The notes below the pieces were generated by a model that was not told the origin of the DNA, made no database searches, and saw only the letters and a list, made by a program, of their open reading frames with translations. Positions 20,078 to 30,514 of a DNA stretch of 42,087 nucleotides are shown one piece after another (the stretch's first letter is position 1; every line of letters starts with the position of its first letter). The position numbers were made by a program, and so were the translations under genes. This DNA is from Basidiobolus meristosporus CBS 931.73 (Eukaryota; Basidiobolomycota; Basidiobolomycetes; Basidiobolales; Basidiobolaceae), in the NCBI GenBank assembly GCA_002104905.1, contig MCFE01000724.1, forward strand, positions 1 through 42,087, written 5' to 3'.

Positions 20078-21147
20078 TGTAGTGGGGTGACAGTGGCACC
20101 CACTGACAGATGTGCTCATTCCCCTATTTTTGACTTCCCTTTATCTCTACTACACTTATTTTAGTTTTATCCCATTTGTCTTACCTGATCAGTACTATCC
20201 CATAAGCCAGTTGACTATCACACCTGCTTACCTTATTGCATAAGTTACCCCTCACTTTATGTAAGATTACTAGCAATAAGTGCCTCTATATTAGGCAAGT
20301 ACCCACGCCAGTACTTGTGACACATGATCAACCCGTGTCACCATCCCTACCATTTCCGTATCATATCTGTTATCCCTATGTTACACAGGTGTCAGAATAC
20401 TGACCTCTGATTGGTTGGATGTGCTGTGCCTCTTAGAACCTTCCAGCACCTACTTAGAACATACTTAGGTCAGTCTGATGTCATTAAGATTTCCATTAAT
20501 ATCCAGAACCTTCTGGAACGCCATGATTAGTAATCACTTAGCAGTAAGAAAAGTATATAAGGGAGGCTATCCCTCAACAATAAATCATCATCCCTTTTAT
20601 CAATATTCCAACTTGTTGACTAGTGTGATCACTGCTGCCTGCTGCCACCTGAACTTCCAACCCCAGACCACAGGGCATGCCCAGGAAACCACGCTGACAG
20701 CCAACTGACCTTGGAGGCACTACTTGTGAGGAATACTCAGAGTAGGTATCTTTTATTATATTTGATTCTTTCTCAAGTTTGTTCTTGTACAGGCAAAGAT
20801 AATTTTCTGTCTTTGTAACTATTGACCACAGCTGCATTCTTATCAAGTCCCTGCTGGTGGAGTTTACAGTTATTTTGACATTGGAAGCTTTAGTCCATTG
20901 TCATCTCAAAGGAAAATCAACCCAGCACATACTTTTGTTAAGACGCCAACCAAGTTGGGGATTGTAGCTCAATAGTTTTCCCTTGACAAGCTTGTGGCTT
21001 TATTCCCCATCACACTAGATTAGAGACAGAACCCAAGTATTCCTAGCAAGCTTTTGCCAGAGGTTATTGCACCCAGTGAACACCTCACAGACAAAACACT
21101 TGAGAAGTGTTGGACATATCTCTTCCTTGGACTTATACACCACCACA
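20078..21147 (+). repeat. gypsy A 5' LTR (complete)
   Basis: 1070 bp, TGTAGTGG to CCACCACA. Other copies: 10620-16274 (split), 25986-26657 (truncated) and 32254-33333. Short ORFs inside it (20478-20708, 21067-21291) recur in other LTR copies only by descent. Confidence 0.93.
20551..20564 (+). promoter_or_regulatory. TATA box of the gypsy A LTR
   Basis: AAGTATATAAGGGAGG is strictly kept in the LTR copies near 11095, 26461 and 32745, the strongest conserved block of the U3 region. It is the likely core promoter for the element RNA. Confidence 0.7.
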
Positions 21148-21172
21148 TATTTGGCACCCAACATGGGGGGCT
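21148..21172 (+). promoter_or_regulatory. gypsy A primer binding site (Lys-tRNA type)
   Basis: tatTTGGCACCCAACATGGGGGG follows the LTR. It matches the Lys-tRNA-type PBS pattern TGGCGCCCAACGTGGGG except that both CpG positions read CpA. The tRNA identity is from general knowledge of PBS types, not a search. Confidence 0.65.
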
Positions 21173-21296
21173 CATACAAGCTCCCTAGGACCCAACAGGA
21201 TTTACCTGAAGATTTAAGCTGTTATCCACTTATTGAAACAAGACTACCAATATTATCAAGATTGAAACACCAACCTACCTGCCCAAAATAAATTCT

Positions 21297-22547
21297 ATGC
21301 CATTACCACTCACACATGGAGCCCCACAGTTTGATGGAAAGAGCGTGGAAAGCTTCATATTCTAATGGGAGAAGCTCTGCAAGATGTGCAGCCTATATAA
21401 ACAAGAAATGGCAGAAGACTCCCCCTACTACTGCACCAATGATATTACCACTAAGCTTCTTACACAAGAAGACATTCTCACTGACTGGACCTTAATGAAG
21501 ATATACCTACAGTCCAAGTATGGTAGACCCCAGATATACTATGGAATTGAAGACCTCAGACACTTTGGTAGGACTGGACTCTCCAAGCTGCCACTTGAAG
21601 GGTTCATTCAACAGTATGAAGATATGACCAAGCCACTCCTAGAGTCCCAGGGTATAACTGAGTTTACCATTACACTTTACCTTGCACAAGGGCTTCCTCA
21701 GGACTTTGCAAGGAGAGTTGACTTACATGCAGCCAAGGATGACAAGTCAGGCATTCCTTTCTTTGCAGAGATGAAATGTGTTCTCCTAGAGGCAAAGCAA
21801 ACTCCCACCTTTATGAGACTCCTGACATCAAATCTGCCAGACCAGTCAACCAAGAAGCCAAGGAGTGCTGTTGCTGATAATCAGACCTACACTACCAACA
21901 GAATTGACCAAATTGCTGTACAGCTACAAAAGCTAGCCCTCAAGATTAATGGCTCAGCTGAGGTAGCCACTGAGGGCCAAAGACCTTTGCCCAGGCACTG
22001 CATCTGGTGTGACTCCACTCAGCATGCCAGACAAGAATGCTCAGAGCTTAGTCAGCTACTCAGGGAAGGAGCAGTACAGTTTGATGCTGATTGAATGCTT
22101 GCTGACAAGGAAGGAAGAAGGATTCCCACTAATTTCCAAAGAGGATGGATGAGAGCCCTTTTCCAGAAATCTGACTCAGCAACAAGAAAGATTACTGTTG
22201 ATGCCCCTATTGGGTCTCATAAAGTGAATCCAAGCAGCCCTGACAACAGACAATATGAAGATGATGCCTTTGCTACCAAAAATCACCTCCCTGAACCTGC
22301 CAAACCCATCCTTAGAAAACCACAAGTTGACAAACCTGAAGTTGTTATTGACAAGAGGCCTTGTATGCTGCCCACCCAAGATCCATTGCCTCACTTTCAG
22401 ATGACCTCAAAGATAGCAAGCTACTCAAGCCCTCAACTGATTACTGAGAAGCTGCTGAAGCAGAACCTCACTTTGTTGGTTGGAGAAATCATGAGTGTAT
22501 CCCCATCTGTTAGGAAGACCTTTGATGAGCAGCTTAGAACAAGATAA
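21297..22547 (+). pseudogene. gypsy A gag with zinc knuckle
   Basis: The frame opens at ATG 21297 (MPLPLTHGAPQFDGKSVESF, typical gypsy gag start), meets TAA at 21363-21365, then is open to TGA at 22092-22094 (ORF 21384-22094, 236 aa) and again to 22547 in the same frame. A zinc knuckle C-X2-C-X4-H-X4-C (CIWCDSTQHARQEC) lies at 21999-22040. A capsid region with GLPQDFARRVDLH precedes it. Both stops are single-base changes, the second compatible with CGA to TGA. Gag would assemble the particle and package RNA; this copy would give only fragments without readthrough. Confidence 0.88.
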
Positions 22548-22639
22548 CAAGCTGTTCAACATATGGACACCAATATAATTTAGACAAACCATGAAGACCA
22601 CCAAAAGGATGACAAAACTACTGAATATAAGACCTTTAC

Positions 22640-23180
22640 TCAGTTGCAACTGCTGTAGTGAAAGGGTATATATATGATGACCCTGTTGACTGCCATATTG
22701 GCAGTGGCTCAGAGATTTGTGTTATGCCGCTAGATTTCTGGAAGACACTTAGAAGCAAGGAGCTACTGCCTGTTGATAGAGATATTGGATGAAACATGAC
22801 TGATGCAAGCTCAGGATCTAGTCCACTCTATGGTGTAGTGAACAAGTTCCCTATTGAGGTACAAGGAACCAAGGTCAGGCTTCCCCTCTTCATCAGCCAG
22901 AAGACAAACTTTGACCTTATGCTAGGTAGACCATGGGAAACCAGTACCAAGGCTACAACTACCAACTATTCTGACAGTTCAGTATGGTACACCATACAAG
23001 AATCCAACCCAGGACTACAGTCAACCTTCTGTGGTGTAACACCAAACAATAAGAGGACACATACTGCTTGCCCAAAGACATTCCTTGTTATAGAAGAAGA
23101 TGAGGTGCCTGACAATATACACCCCAACATTTGGAGCTGCTCATTAGGTATACAGGAGCAGACAGCTATGGTTTGAACAA
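22640..23180 (+). pseudogene. gypsy A protease region
   Basis: The retropepsin loop reads IGSGSEICVMPLDFW at about 22697-22741. The catalytic Asp of D-S/T-G is Gly (GGC, 22700-22702). The second block, FDLMLGRPWE, with the family-typical LGRPW, follows in 22796-23176. A stop after DIG (22790-22792) separates the two. The protease that would mature Gag-Pol is therefore dead on two counts. Confidence 0.82.
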
Positions 23181-23439
23181 AATACAAGACAGTAGAACAG
23201 AAGATTAGACCATCACTTACCCCTTTGACTGATGGATTTTGACCTGCTGATTACATTAGACCACCAGAAGAAACACCAGAAGATATACAACTTACACCTG
23301 AGAGACTTAAGCAACTTATCATTGGTGATGGAGACCTAACACCAGAGGAGATACTATTATTTAAAGAGACCTTGAAAAGGCATGATAAGGTCTTGTCATA
23401 TAATGACAAGGAGATGGGACTCTTAAAGACATTGGTTGA

Positions 23440-24714
23440 AAAACCTATCAAGATTCATACAGTGCCCACACACCCTGGTTATTTAAGCCTTACCCACTGC
23501 CCAGAGGACTCCAAGCTGATGTGCATGACCTACTTAAGAAGCAGATAGAAGCTGGTATCCTTGAACCTTGCCATGGACCTTATGCTAACAGATGGTTTGT
23601 GACCAAAAAGAAGAATGGAAAGCTCCAATTCATTCAAGACATGCAACCTGCAAATGCCGTCACTATCAGAGAAGCTGCTATACCTCCATCTATTGATGAC
23701 TTTGCAGAAAGCTTTAGTGGCCACTCCATCTACTCAAGATACAATCTCTACTCAGGATATGACCAGATCCCCCTTGATGAGACATCAAGAGATATGTTTG
23801 CACTCCAGACACCATTTGGACTGTTAAGGATGACAAGACTCAGCAAAGGGGCTACAAACTCCTTGGCTCAGTTCTAGAGATGCAGGGTGAATGTGCTGTA
23901 CCAGTTTATACCTGAGAAACTTGCTGTCTTTGTTGATGACATAGGCATCAAAGTGTTGTAAAAATTTGTAATTCCACCTAAATATTCACCTAACTTAGTC
24001 ACTTAGATCATTACCCTCAAATCCTAGAGAATACTGACCAAATTCCTTGTTGGGATTTACTTAGAATATTTTCACCCAAATATCAGGTACCCAGAACATG
24101 AAAATTCTCAAAGTTGTCCAAACTGCCCCAATCTTTGCACACATGTTCTTGGGACCTTCCTTAACCTATTCTGCGTGTTTGTAATGCCAAGACCAGGTAA
24201 AAGTATAAACACTACTTTTACATTCAATAAATCATTAAGTGAAAACCACATAATCTACTTGTTCTCCCAATCACTTCCAATATCTTCAAGACTCTTACAA
24301 CACAAAGGACCAAAAACCTGAGACACCACTGAAGTTATGCCTGGAGTAAGAAAGTTTGTCTATGATCATATTTCAGACAATGATGCCATATTAGGAGCCA
24401 TTGAAGAAGCTGGACTCACCGTCAGTGGTGAGAAAAGCAGCTTTGGTGTATCAGTGATATCCATTGTTGGACAAAAATGCAACACCTTTGGTTGTTCACC
24501 TGGAGACTCCAAGACACAAAAGATACGCAACTGGCCTACCCCCACAAATCTCACACAAGCTTGTGGCATTGTGGCAGCTTGTGGGTTCTTTAGGATCTGG
24601 ATCCCAAGATTTTCTGATATAGCAGAACCAATCTACCGGCTACAGAGAAAGAATACCCCATTTATTTGGGGAGAAGGGCAAGAAGAAGCCATGCAATTAC
24701 TGAAAGAGGCTTAA
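23440..24714 (+). pseudogene. gypsy A reverse transcriptase, split by a copia solo LTR
   Basis: Blocks in order: KKQIEAGILEPCHGPYANRW, KLQFIQDMQPAN, YNLYSGYDQIPLDETSRDMF, TPFGLLRMTRLSKGATNS, then the active-site FVDD at 23929-23940. TAG at 23875-23877 (compatible with CAG to TAG) breaks the frame before FVDD. Thirteen bases after FVDD, including the duplicated CAAAG, the copia LTR begins. RT resumes at 24308 (KFVYDHISDNDAILGAIEEAGLTVS) and continues into the thumb/connection (ACGFFRIWIPRFSDIAEPIY), with a stop at 24712-24714. Confidence 0.88.
23954..24302 (+). repeat. copia solo LTR inserted in gypsy A RT
   Basis: 349 bp, TGTTGTAAA to CTTACAACA, with perfect 5-bp target duplication CAAAG at 23949-23953 and 24303-24307. 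Removing the LTR and one repeat rejoins the RT frame. Same family as the 1-8170 array. Its TATA box reads TATAAACA. Confidence 0.96.
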
Positions 24715-24758
24715 GTATCTCCACCAGTACTAAGACCTCTTGACTATTAGAACACTGA

Positions 24759-25838
24759 ATGCCCTCCTATTTGACAGTGGATGCAAGCCCTATAGGAGCT
24801 GGAGCAATACTTGGACAAGATGATGAGGATGGCAACCGCTATGCCTGCAGATATGAGAGCTGCCTATTCTCACCTAGAGAACAAAGATACTTACAAATTA
24901 AGAGAGAGCTACTAGGAGTTGTGAAGATGATGAGGAAGCTGAAGTCACAACTCTACATCACACATTTCATTCTGGAGACAGATGCCAAGCCACTTATAGG
25001 AATGATCAACAAGCCTGACCTACCTGATGATGCCACAAACCAATGGATGGCATGGCTGAAAATGTTTGACTTTGAGGTCAGACTTATCCCTGGCAAGACA
25101 AATGTTGTGGCTGATGCACTCTCCAGGAGGGGACCACAATTATTTGAAGACTGGGACCCTCACTTTGATGACATTATTGATGCAGAGATCCAACAGATTG
25201 CCATCAAAGACCAAGAGAGAACTACCTGGAGTCTGATCAAGGAATATCTAAGGACACTTAAGAAACCTAGTTGGATGGAAATTCAAGAGTTTAGAAAACT
25301 CAGGAAGAAGGCACACCACTACTATCTCAAAGATGATCTTCTCTTCAAGCAAGTGAAGCCTGGACTTATTCCAAGAAGAGTAGTCACTACCCCACAAGAG
25401 CAACTGAACATCATGACAACATTGTGGCCACAGCAATTGCATCTTGCACTCTGGGCAGATAGAATTACTACCAAGAGAACAACTGGATTATTGCCATTCA
25501 AACTACTCTATGGACATGGCTGCATACTACCAGTTGAGTTATACACAGTCACTTGGAACTCATTGAATTGGAGATCCAATATGCAGACTGAAGACCTCCT
25601 TGTCACTTGCATACAGCAACTTGATCACCATGACTTGAATATCAGCAGACCTACTGAACAACTTAAGGATACACAACTGAAGAACAAGGTGCCCTTTGAC
25701 AAATCACACCCAACAAGACCAAAACCACTATCACTAGGAGACCCAGTATTACTCTATGATTCCACCTTGGACAAACAATGGAGTTGGAAGTTTGAAAACA
25801 AATGGACTGGCCCCTACCTCATTTCCAAAGTGATTTGA
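24759..25838 (+). pseudogene. gypsy A RNase H joined in frame to integrase C-terminus
   Basis: 359-aa open frame. RNase H: LTVDASPIGAGAILGQ (first Asp), RELLGVVKMMRKLKSQ, FILETDAKPLIGMI (another catalytic Asp) and VVADALSRRGP. After the RRVVTTPQEQLNIMTTL block the text jumps at about 25425 to LWADRITTKRTTGLLPFKLLYG, which lies near the end of an integrase core, then to WTGPYLISKV of the C-terminal domain. The HHCC finger and the catalytic D,D,E core are absent, yet the frame is preserved. TGA at 25836-25838 is followed by more C-terminal coding text in frame (YYISKLDNTQLRAP), consistent with CGA to TGA. Confidence 0.88.
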
Positions 25839-25964
25839 AATGGAAGTTATTACATATCCAAGCTTGACAACACCCAGTTGAGAGCACCAGTTGCAGGAAA
25901 CCAACTTTAGTTATTCAAGTATAGAAATTTTGCACGTCAAGATTAGTTTACGTTGACCCAAGCT

Positions 25965-25985
25965 TGAAGCTGAGAGGGGGGTGGA
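25965..25985 (+). promoter_or_regulatory. gypsy A polypurine tract
   Basis: GAGAGGGGGGTGGA ends one base before the 3' LTR TGTAGTGG. The position and purine run fit the plus-strand primer site. Confidence 0.8.
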
Positions 25986-26657
25986 TGTAGTGGGGTGACA
26001 GTGACACCCACTGACAGATGTGCTCATTCCCCTATTTTTGACTTCCCTTTATCTCTACTACACTTATTTTAGTTTTGTCCCATTTGTCTTACCTGATCAG
26101 TACTATCCCATAAGCCAGTTGACCATCACACCTGCTTACCTTATTGCATAAGTTACCCCTCACTTTATGTAAGATTACTAGCTATAAGTACCTCTATATT
26201 AAGCAAGTACCCGTGCCAGTACGTGTGACACATGATCAACCCGTGTCACCATCCCTACCATTTCCATATTATATCTGGTATCCCTATGTTACACAGGTTT
26301 CAGAATACTGACTTTTGATTGGTTGGATGTGCTGTGCCTCTTAGAACCTTCCAGCACCTACTTAGAACATACTTAGGTCATTCTGATGTCATTAAGATTT
26401 CCATTGATATCCAGAACCTTCTGGAACGCCATGATTAGTGATCACTTAGCCAGTAAGAAAAGTATATAAGGGAGGCTATCCCTCAACAATAAATCATCAT
26501 CCCTTTTATCAATATTCCAACTTGTTGATTAGTGTGATCACTGCTACCTGCTGCCACTTGAACATCCAACCCTAGATCACAGGTCACTCCCAGGAAACTG
26601 CGCTGACAGCCAACTGACCTTGGAGGCACTACTTGTGAGGAATACTCAGAGTAGGTA
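25986..26657 (+). repeat. gypsy A 3' LTR, truncated
   Basis: Matches the first 670 bp of the 5' LTR, including TATA (about 26461), then stops at cagagtaggt, where fold-back element sequence takes over. About 400 bp of U5 and the outer flank are missing. Confidence 0.9.
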
Positions 26658-26658
26658 A

Positions 26659-26800
26659 ACACAGGGGCTGCTTTGCATGAATATGAAGAACTCTATGCCA
26701 CACTCTGTGGCCAAGTTTAGGTCTGCTATGACTCTCAGGCACACTATGGCACTATTTGGCACTCATGGCTCAATGTGGCACTATCCAACGGAACAAGTCT
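26659..26800. mobile_element. Right-end fragment of the Harbinger-related fold-back element
   Basis: Matches 29680-29820 (acacaggggctgctttgc... to GAACAAGTCT). Only about 142 bp of one arm remain. Left of it is the truncated LTR A; both parents share AGTAGGT at the join. Confidence 0.82.
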
Positions 26801-26919
26801 AATGTCACCACAATTTTGATGGCAGATTTGACAATATCAGATAAAGTTTGCTTACTTAAGTTATCTTAGGACATGGGGAATTAGTGTTATGAATCTTAAA
26901 AAGATACCATCTAGTAGCA
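26801..26919. other. Short unassigned flank
   Basis: About 120 bp between the fold-back fragment and recognisable gypsy B2 sequence. No feature seen. Confidence 0.4.
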
Positions 26920-28690
26920 GTCCAGTCTAGCAGGTAGCAGCTCATAGGTCTTGTTGTTCTTCTGGATCTGAGTAGCTTGGGTTCTCCAGACAATTGATGG
27001 ATTACAACCAAATAACCTGGTTTTCCCAAGTGTATGGTCAAACTTGCAATTCCCAGATGTATTGGCCTACAGGTCTTCTTCATAGTCATTGATCTTTCAT
27101 CTTACTGGCTGAGTGATAAAGTTGATTTTGCATGAGTTCCCATCAGCAGCTGAGACTGAAGTTGAATTAGTGGGTTCTGAGTTGATCCCAGCTTTTGAGG
27201 TAAATTGCTCTGACATGTACACAGGTGATAGTCCAGAGTCAATTATCCCTATGAAAGTCTCAAACTTAGAATTCATCTTATTTTTAGCTGGTATTCTGAT
27301 GGTATTTTGCTGGTATTCAGCTGGCATATTGGGTTCAAAATTTCAAATGCAGTTTTTGATGGAAGTAATGAGCAGCTAATTACTAAATTTGGTATGGATG
27401 CTAGTTTACCTAGTCTCCTCCTGGACAACTTGTTTACCTGCCTGCCCATCAGCTTAGAACAGAGATTTTGAGAGTTGTCAATTTTGAGAAACTTGGAATA
27501 CAGCTGATACTTTAATGATACTTTGCTGGCCTTTTGCCAATTTTTTTTCTTAGGGTATAATCTTGGCAGGTACTCTGTTAATTGTTCCATTGAAGTCTAA
27601 TAGCTTCCCTGAGTCTGAGGTAATTTGGGACAAGTATTCTTCAGTCATAAGGAAAGCAAGTTGTGTGTCTTCCTCAAGTTCATCTTCCATGTTTCTATGC
27701 TTAAGGGCTTCAATGTGGCTGAAGGTTCTTGATGAGTGGGAACCATTTCTTCTCAGCAGGCAATACTCTGCAAAATGTCATTGCTGGTGGCAGTTAAAGC
27801 AAAGTCCTTTCTTCTTACATTCTTTTGAGGTGGGATTCTTCTGCACAGTGTCTATTCTCATAGGCACTGCTTCTGATGATCTCCTTTAATAGTGTTGTAC
27901 CCTCTCTGATTAGTCATTGTGGGCTTCCCAACTCTAAAAAAAGCTGAGTCATAGTCAATGACAATCTTCATGGCTTCTTCAATAGTCTGAAGTCTCTGAC
28001 ATTTCACTTCCTTGCAAGTTCTATCTTTCAGCCAATCAATAAAGTATTCAGCTTGCATCAGGAGGACCATTCCTGCCATTTATCCAAGTAGACATCTATA
28101 CAAATAGAAGTCCTCTTGTACCATTCCATTTGGACTGAGTGTCTTTGGCTTCCTTATTAGCAGTGTCTGCTGGTGGGGTGGTTCAAAGGCATCTTGAATT
28201 TCCAAAAAAAACTCATCCCAAGTAGAGAAAGTAGAGCATCTCATTTTGTGGCTGACCTGATCTTGTTGTGATACCATTATAAAGCTGCATTGGCCAGGTA
28301 AGTGACTGTGTAAAAGAACATGCTCTCTGGGGAGTTCCCTTAGCCTTAAAAGCTTCTTCAATCTAAACAAGCCAAGCTCCCAGACTATCATTGAATCTAC
28401 CAGGTACTGGTTGTCCTTCACACTAAAGTTGCTCTTGGTTTTGGGATTTATAAGAGTTAAAATCAGATTTTTGATCTAAACTTTCATAAGGTTCAGACTC
28501 AAACTTTTAATTTTAATTGTTAGAGTTATTGGATTCTAACTTTTGGCTTGGAATATCATATGACTCTCTGTATCCAGTGCTGTAAAGGTTCTCTATGCTT
28601 TCAGCTGGCAGACTAGTAATTAATTGCTATTTTAAAGTACCTATCATGGTCTGCATTGGGGATACTACAGCCTTCTCCATAATAACCAGC
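26920..28690 (-). pseudogene. gypsy B2 gag-protease remnant
   Basis: Collinear with 40340-41470 of gypsy B, same strand. Readable pieces: retrotransposon gag domain (28080-28421, SLPGQCSFIMVS and TWDEFFLEIQDAFEPPHQQT), zinc knuckle near 27780-27815 with a stop replacing the Gly before His, acidic linker (MEDELEED), protease IIDSG near 27230-27245, and MSEQFTSKAGIN. The N-terminus differs from gypsy B: from ATG about 28682 it reads MEKAVVSPMQTMIGTLK, a stop, then LPAESIENLYSTGYRESYD, so this is a related but distinct subfamily. A MITE interrupts it directly before the protease DSG. No RT or integrase is attached. Confidence 0.8.
27246..27555. mobile_element. TA-flanked MITE, copy 2
   Basis: 310 bp, inverse of copy 1 at 18505-18792. 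TA at 27244-27245 and 27556-27557. Ends TCCCTATGAA and (inverted) CCCTAAGAAAA. The internal AGCTGGTATTC-type repeats near the left end match the subterminal repeats of copy 1. The short ORFs at 27097-27327 and 27273-27590 only read through it. Confidence 0.75.
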
Positions 28691-28734
28691 TTTACAATAA
28701 GCAGCTTATTCTACTAGGCAACTTGACCTGAGTA

Positions 28735-29990
28735 TACAAGCTATCTTGTGGGTGCAAGCCAGCTTTTACACTTTTGTATATAAGGTTTACACAACAAAAC
28801 TACTACACACCTAAGAGGCACTAGAACTAAGCAAAAAGAATGAATATACTAAATAAATATCAAGATTATTCTCCTGATAAACATGAGATATTCACAGCAA
28901 AAGTGATTGCAATCAAATAGATGCTGGCAGAGTATGCATTTTGCCATCAATACAAGTCAAATGTCCAATTTGTTTATATCATACCAAAGTAGTAATGCTG
29001 AGGTAATGGAAGTGTGCCAGATGCTGTAGGTGTAGACATATGAGCAGGTTAGTAAGCAGGAGTCAATTGCATTTTATTTAAACTATAGACTTGTTCCGTT
29101 GGATAGTGCCACATTGAGCCATGAGTGCCAAATAGTGCCATAGTGTGCCTGAGAGTCATAGCAGACCTAAACTTGGCCACAGAGTGTGGCATATAGTTCT
29201 TCATATTCATGCAAAGCAGCTCCTATGTTTCACCTACAGTGCAGGAGAAAATCAATTTTTTAACCTTTTTTTTGGGATCAAATTTGTTCATGACATAAAA
29301 GAGCAAAGACAGACTGAAGATATGCATCTGGTACACAATACCCATGGCACTCTAAATCTAGCCCCACAGGCTTGTAGCATGTCACAAAAATGCATGGCAC
29401 TATCTTGGTCCACTGGTACTATCTGGCACTATATTTAAATATTAGCCCTGAAGTAGAACCTATACAAAGCACTTATAGTGCCAGATAGTACCAGTGGACC
29501 AAGATAGTGCCATGCATTTTTGTGACATGCTACAAGCCTGTGGGGCTAGATTTAGAGTGCCATGGGTATTATGTACCAGATGCATATCTTCAGTCTGTCT
29601 GTGCTCTTTTACGTCATGCACAAATTTGATCCCAAAAAAAAGGTTAAAAAATTGATTTTCTCCCACACAGTAGGTGAAACGCAGGGGCTGCTTTGCATAA
29701 ATATACAGAACTATATGTCACACTCTGTGGCCAAGTTTAGGTCTGCTATGACTCTCAGGCACACTATGGCACTATTTGGCACTCATGGCTCAATATGGCA
29801 CTATCCAACAGAACAAGTCTTATATATAGAATATCCATGATAACAGTGGGTAAGCAAATAAATTTGCTTGATGCTATGATGGAATATATAAACAGCACAA
29901 AGGGAGGTAGGAATGAAGTACATTGGGATAGGTTGTTCAAGTAGCACTATACAGAATCAGTGGTAGACCCTTGTGCTGCCATGAAAACAC
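28735..29990 (-). repeat. Dispersed repeat D, copy 2, interrupted by the fold-back element
   Basis: Left part 28735-29086 and right part 29824-29990 match copy 1 (9790-10440) collinearly once 29087-29820 is removed. It lies just upstream (minus sense) of the B2 gag start, where a leader and 5' LTR would be expected. Confidence 0.5.
29087..29820. mobile_element. Harbinger-related fold-back element (long inverted repeat)
   Basis: 734 bp. Arms 29087-29433 and 29474-29820 are inverted copies of about 347 bp, by eye roughly 95 percent identical, around a 40-bp loop. The ends are AGACTTGTTC and GAACAAGTCT, as in the full Harbinger elements, with subterminal AGTGCC motifs. A direct 3-bp duplication TAT flanks it (29084-29086, 29821-29823), and copy 1 of repeat D shows the empty site (aaactatatg). 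It has no transposase; the mirrored ORFs 29145-29438 (+) and 29460-29666 (-) arise from the palindrome. A transcript would form a very long hairpin. Confidence 0.9.
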
Positions 29991-30514
29991 CAACAAAGGT
30001 ATGTTGTAGTGGTGTAGAAGTATTCTGAGGAGATGCTACAAGTGCCAAGGTACAAGAGGTGGTTGACTGATACAATAATCTCTGGATGTAAGCTGCTGCT
30101 GTGTCTATCAGTATGTCACCTTGATAAGACTACTGCTGTTCTCCTTTCCAAGGAGCTCTAAGTGTCTCTGAAGGCCTCTATGTGTCTTGTACATTACCTT
30201 GAAAAGCTCTTCAATAGCAATTGGGAAGTATTACTGTTGTAGGGTTAGCACAGTAATTAAATGCTGATCAACAAGAGGAATGTGCTACAATAGAAGGGAT
30301 GATATATTGCTGATAAATGACTTCTTTATGTACCTTTCTTAACTGCCAAGCAATTATAAATGATACTGTTCTACCAGATTACAGGTTTCAGTAGAGCTTG
30401 GATGATATCTTATGGAGCTAAAATATGCTAGGAAGTCCTAGAATATTTTATGAGATACAGAATATTCAGTGATTCATCAATTAGTAGCTGAAACCTCTGC
30501 ACCATAGAGATATT
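29991..30514. other. Unassigned interval
   Basis: AT-rich, no long ORF, no repeat partner noticed beyond the edge of repeat D. Confidence 0.45.

Larger units (their letters stand above)
20078..26657 (+). mobile_element. Ty3/gypsy retrotransposon, family A (defective)
   Basis: 5' LTR, PBS, gag, protease, RT, RNase H, integrase C-terminus, PPT and truncated 3' LTR in canonical order. Defects: stops in gag at 21363 and 22092, protease Asp to Gly, stop and frameshift in RT, a copia solo LTR in RT (23954-24302), loss of most of the integrase core near 25425, and a 3' LTR cut at about 26657. RT text such as TPFGLLRM and GATNS is typical of a fungal gypsy lineage. The left flank is GATAG (20073-20077); the right duplication was lost with the 3' LTR end. 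Confidence 0.9.

Noticed and set aside
29145-29438. Mirrored ORFs of the fold-back element as a protein family
   Set aside because: The plus-strand ORF and the minus-strand ORF 29460-29666 are the same arm read twice; no third copy supports coding selection.
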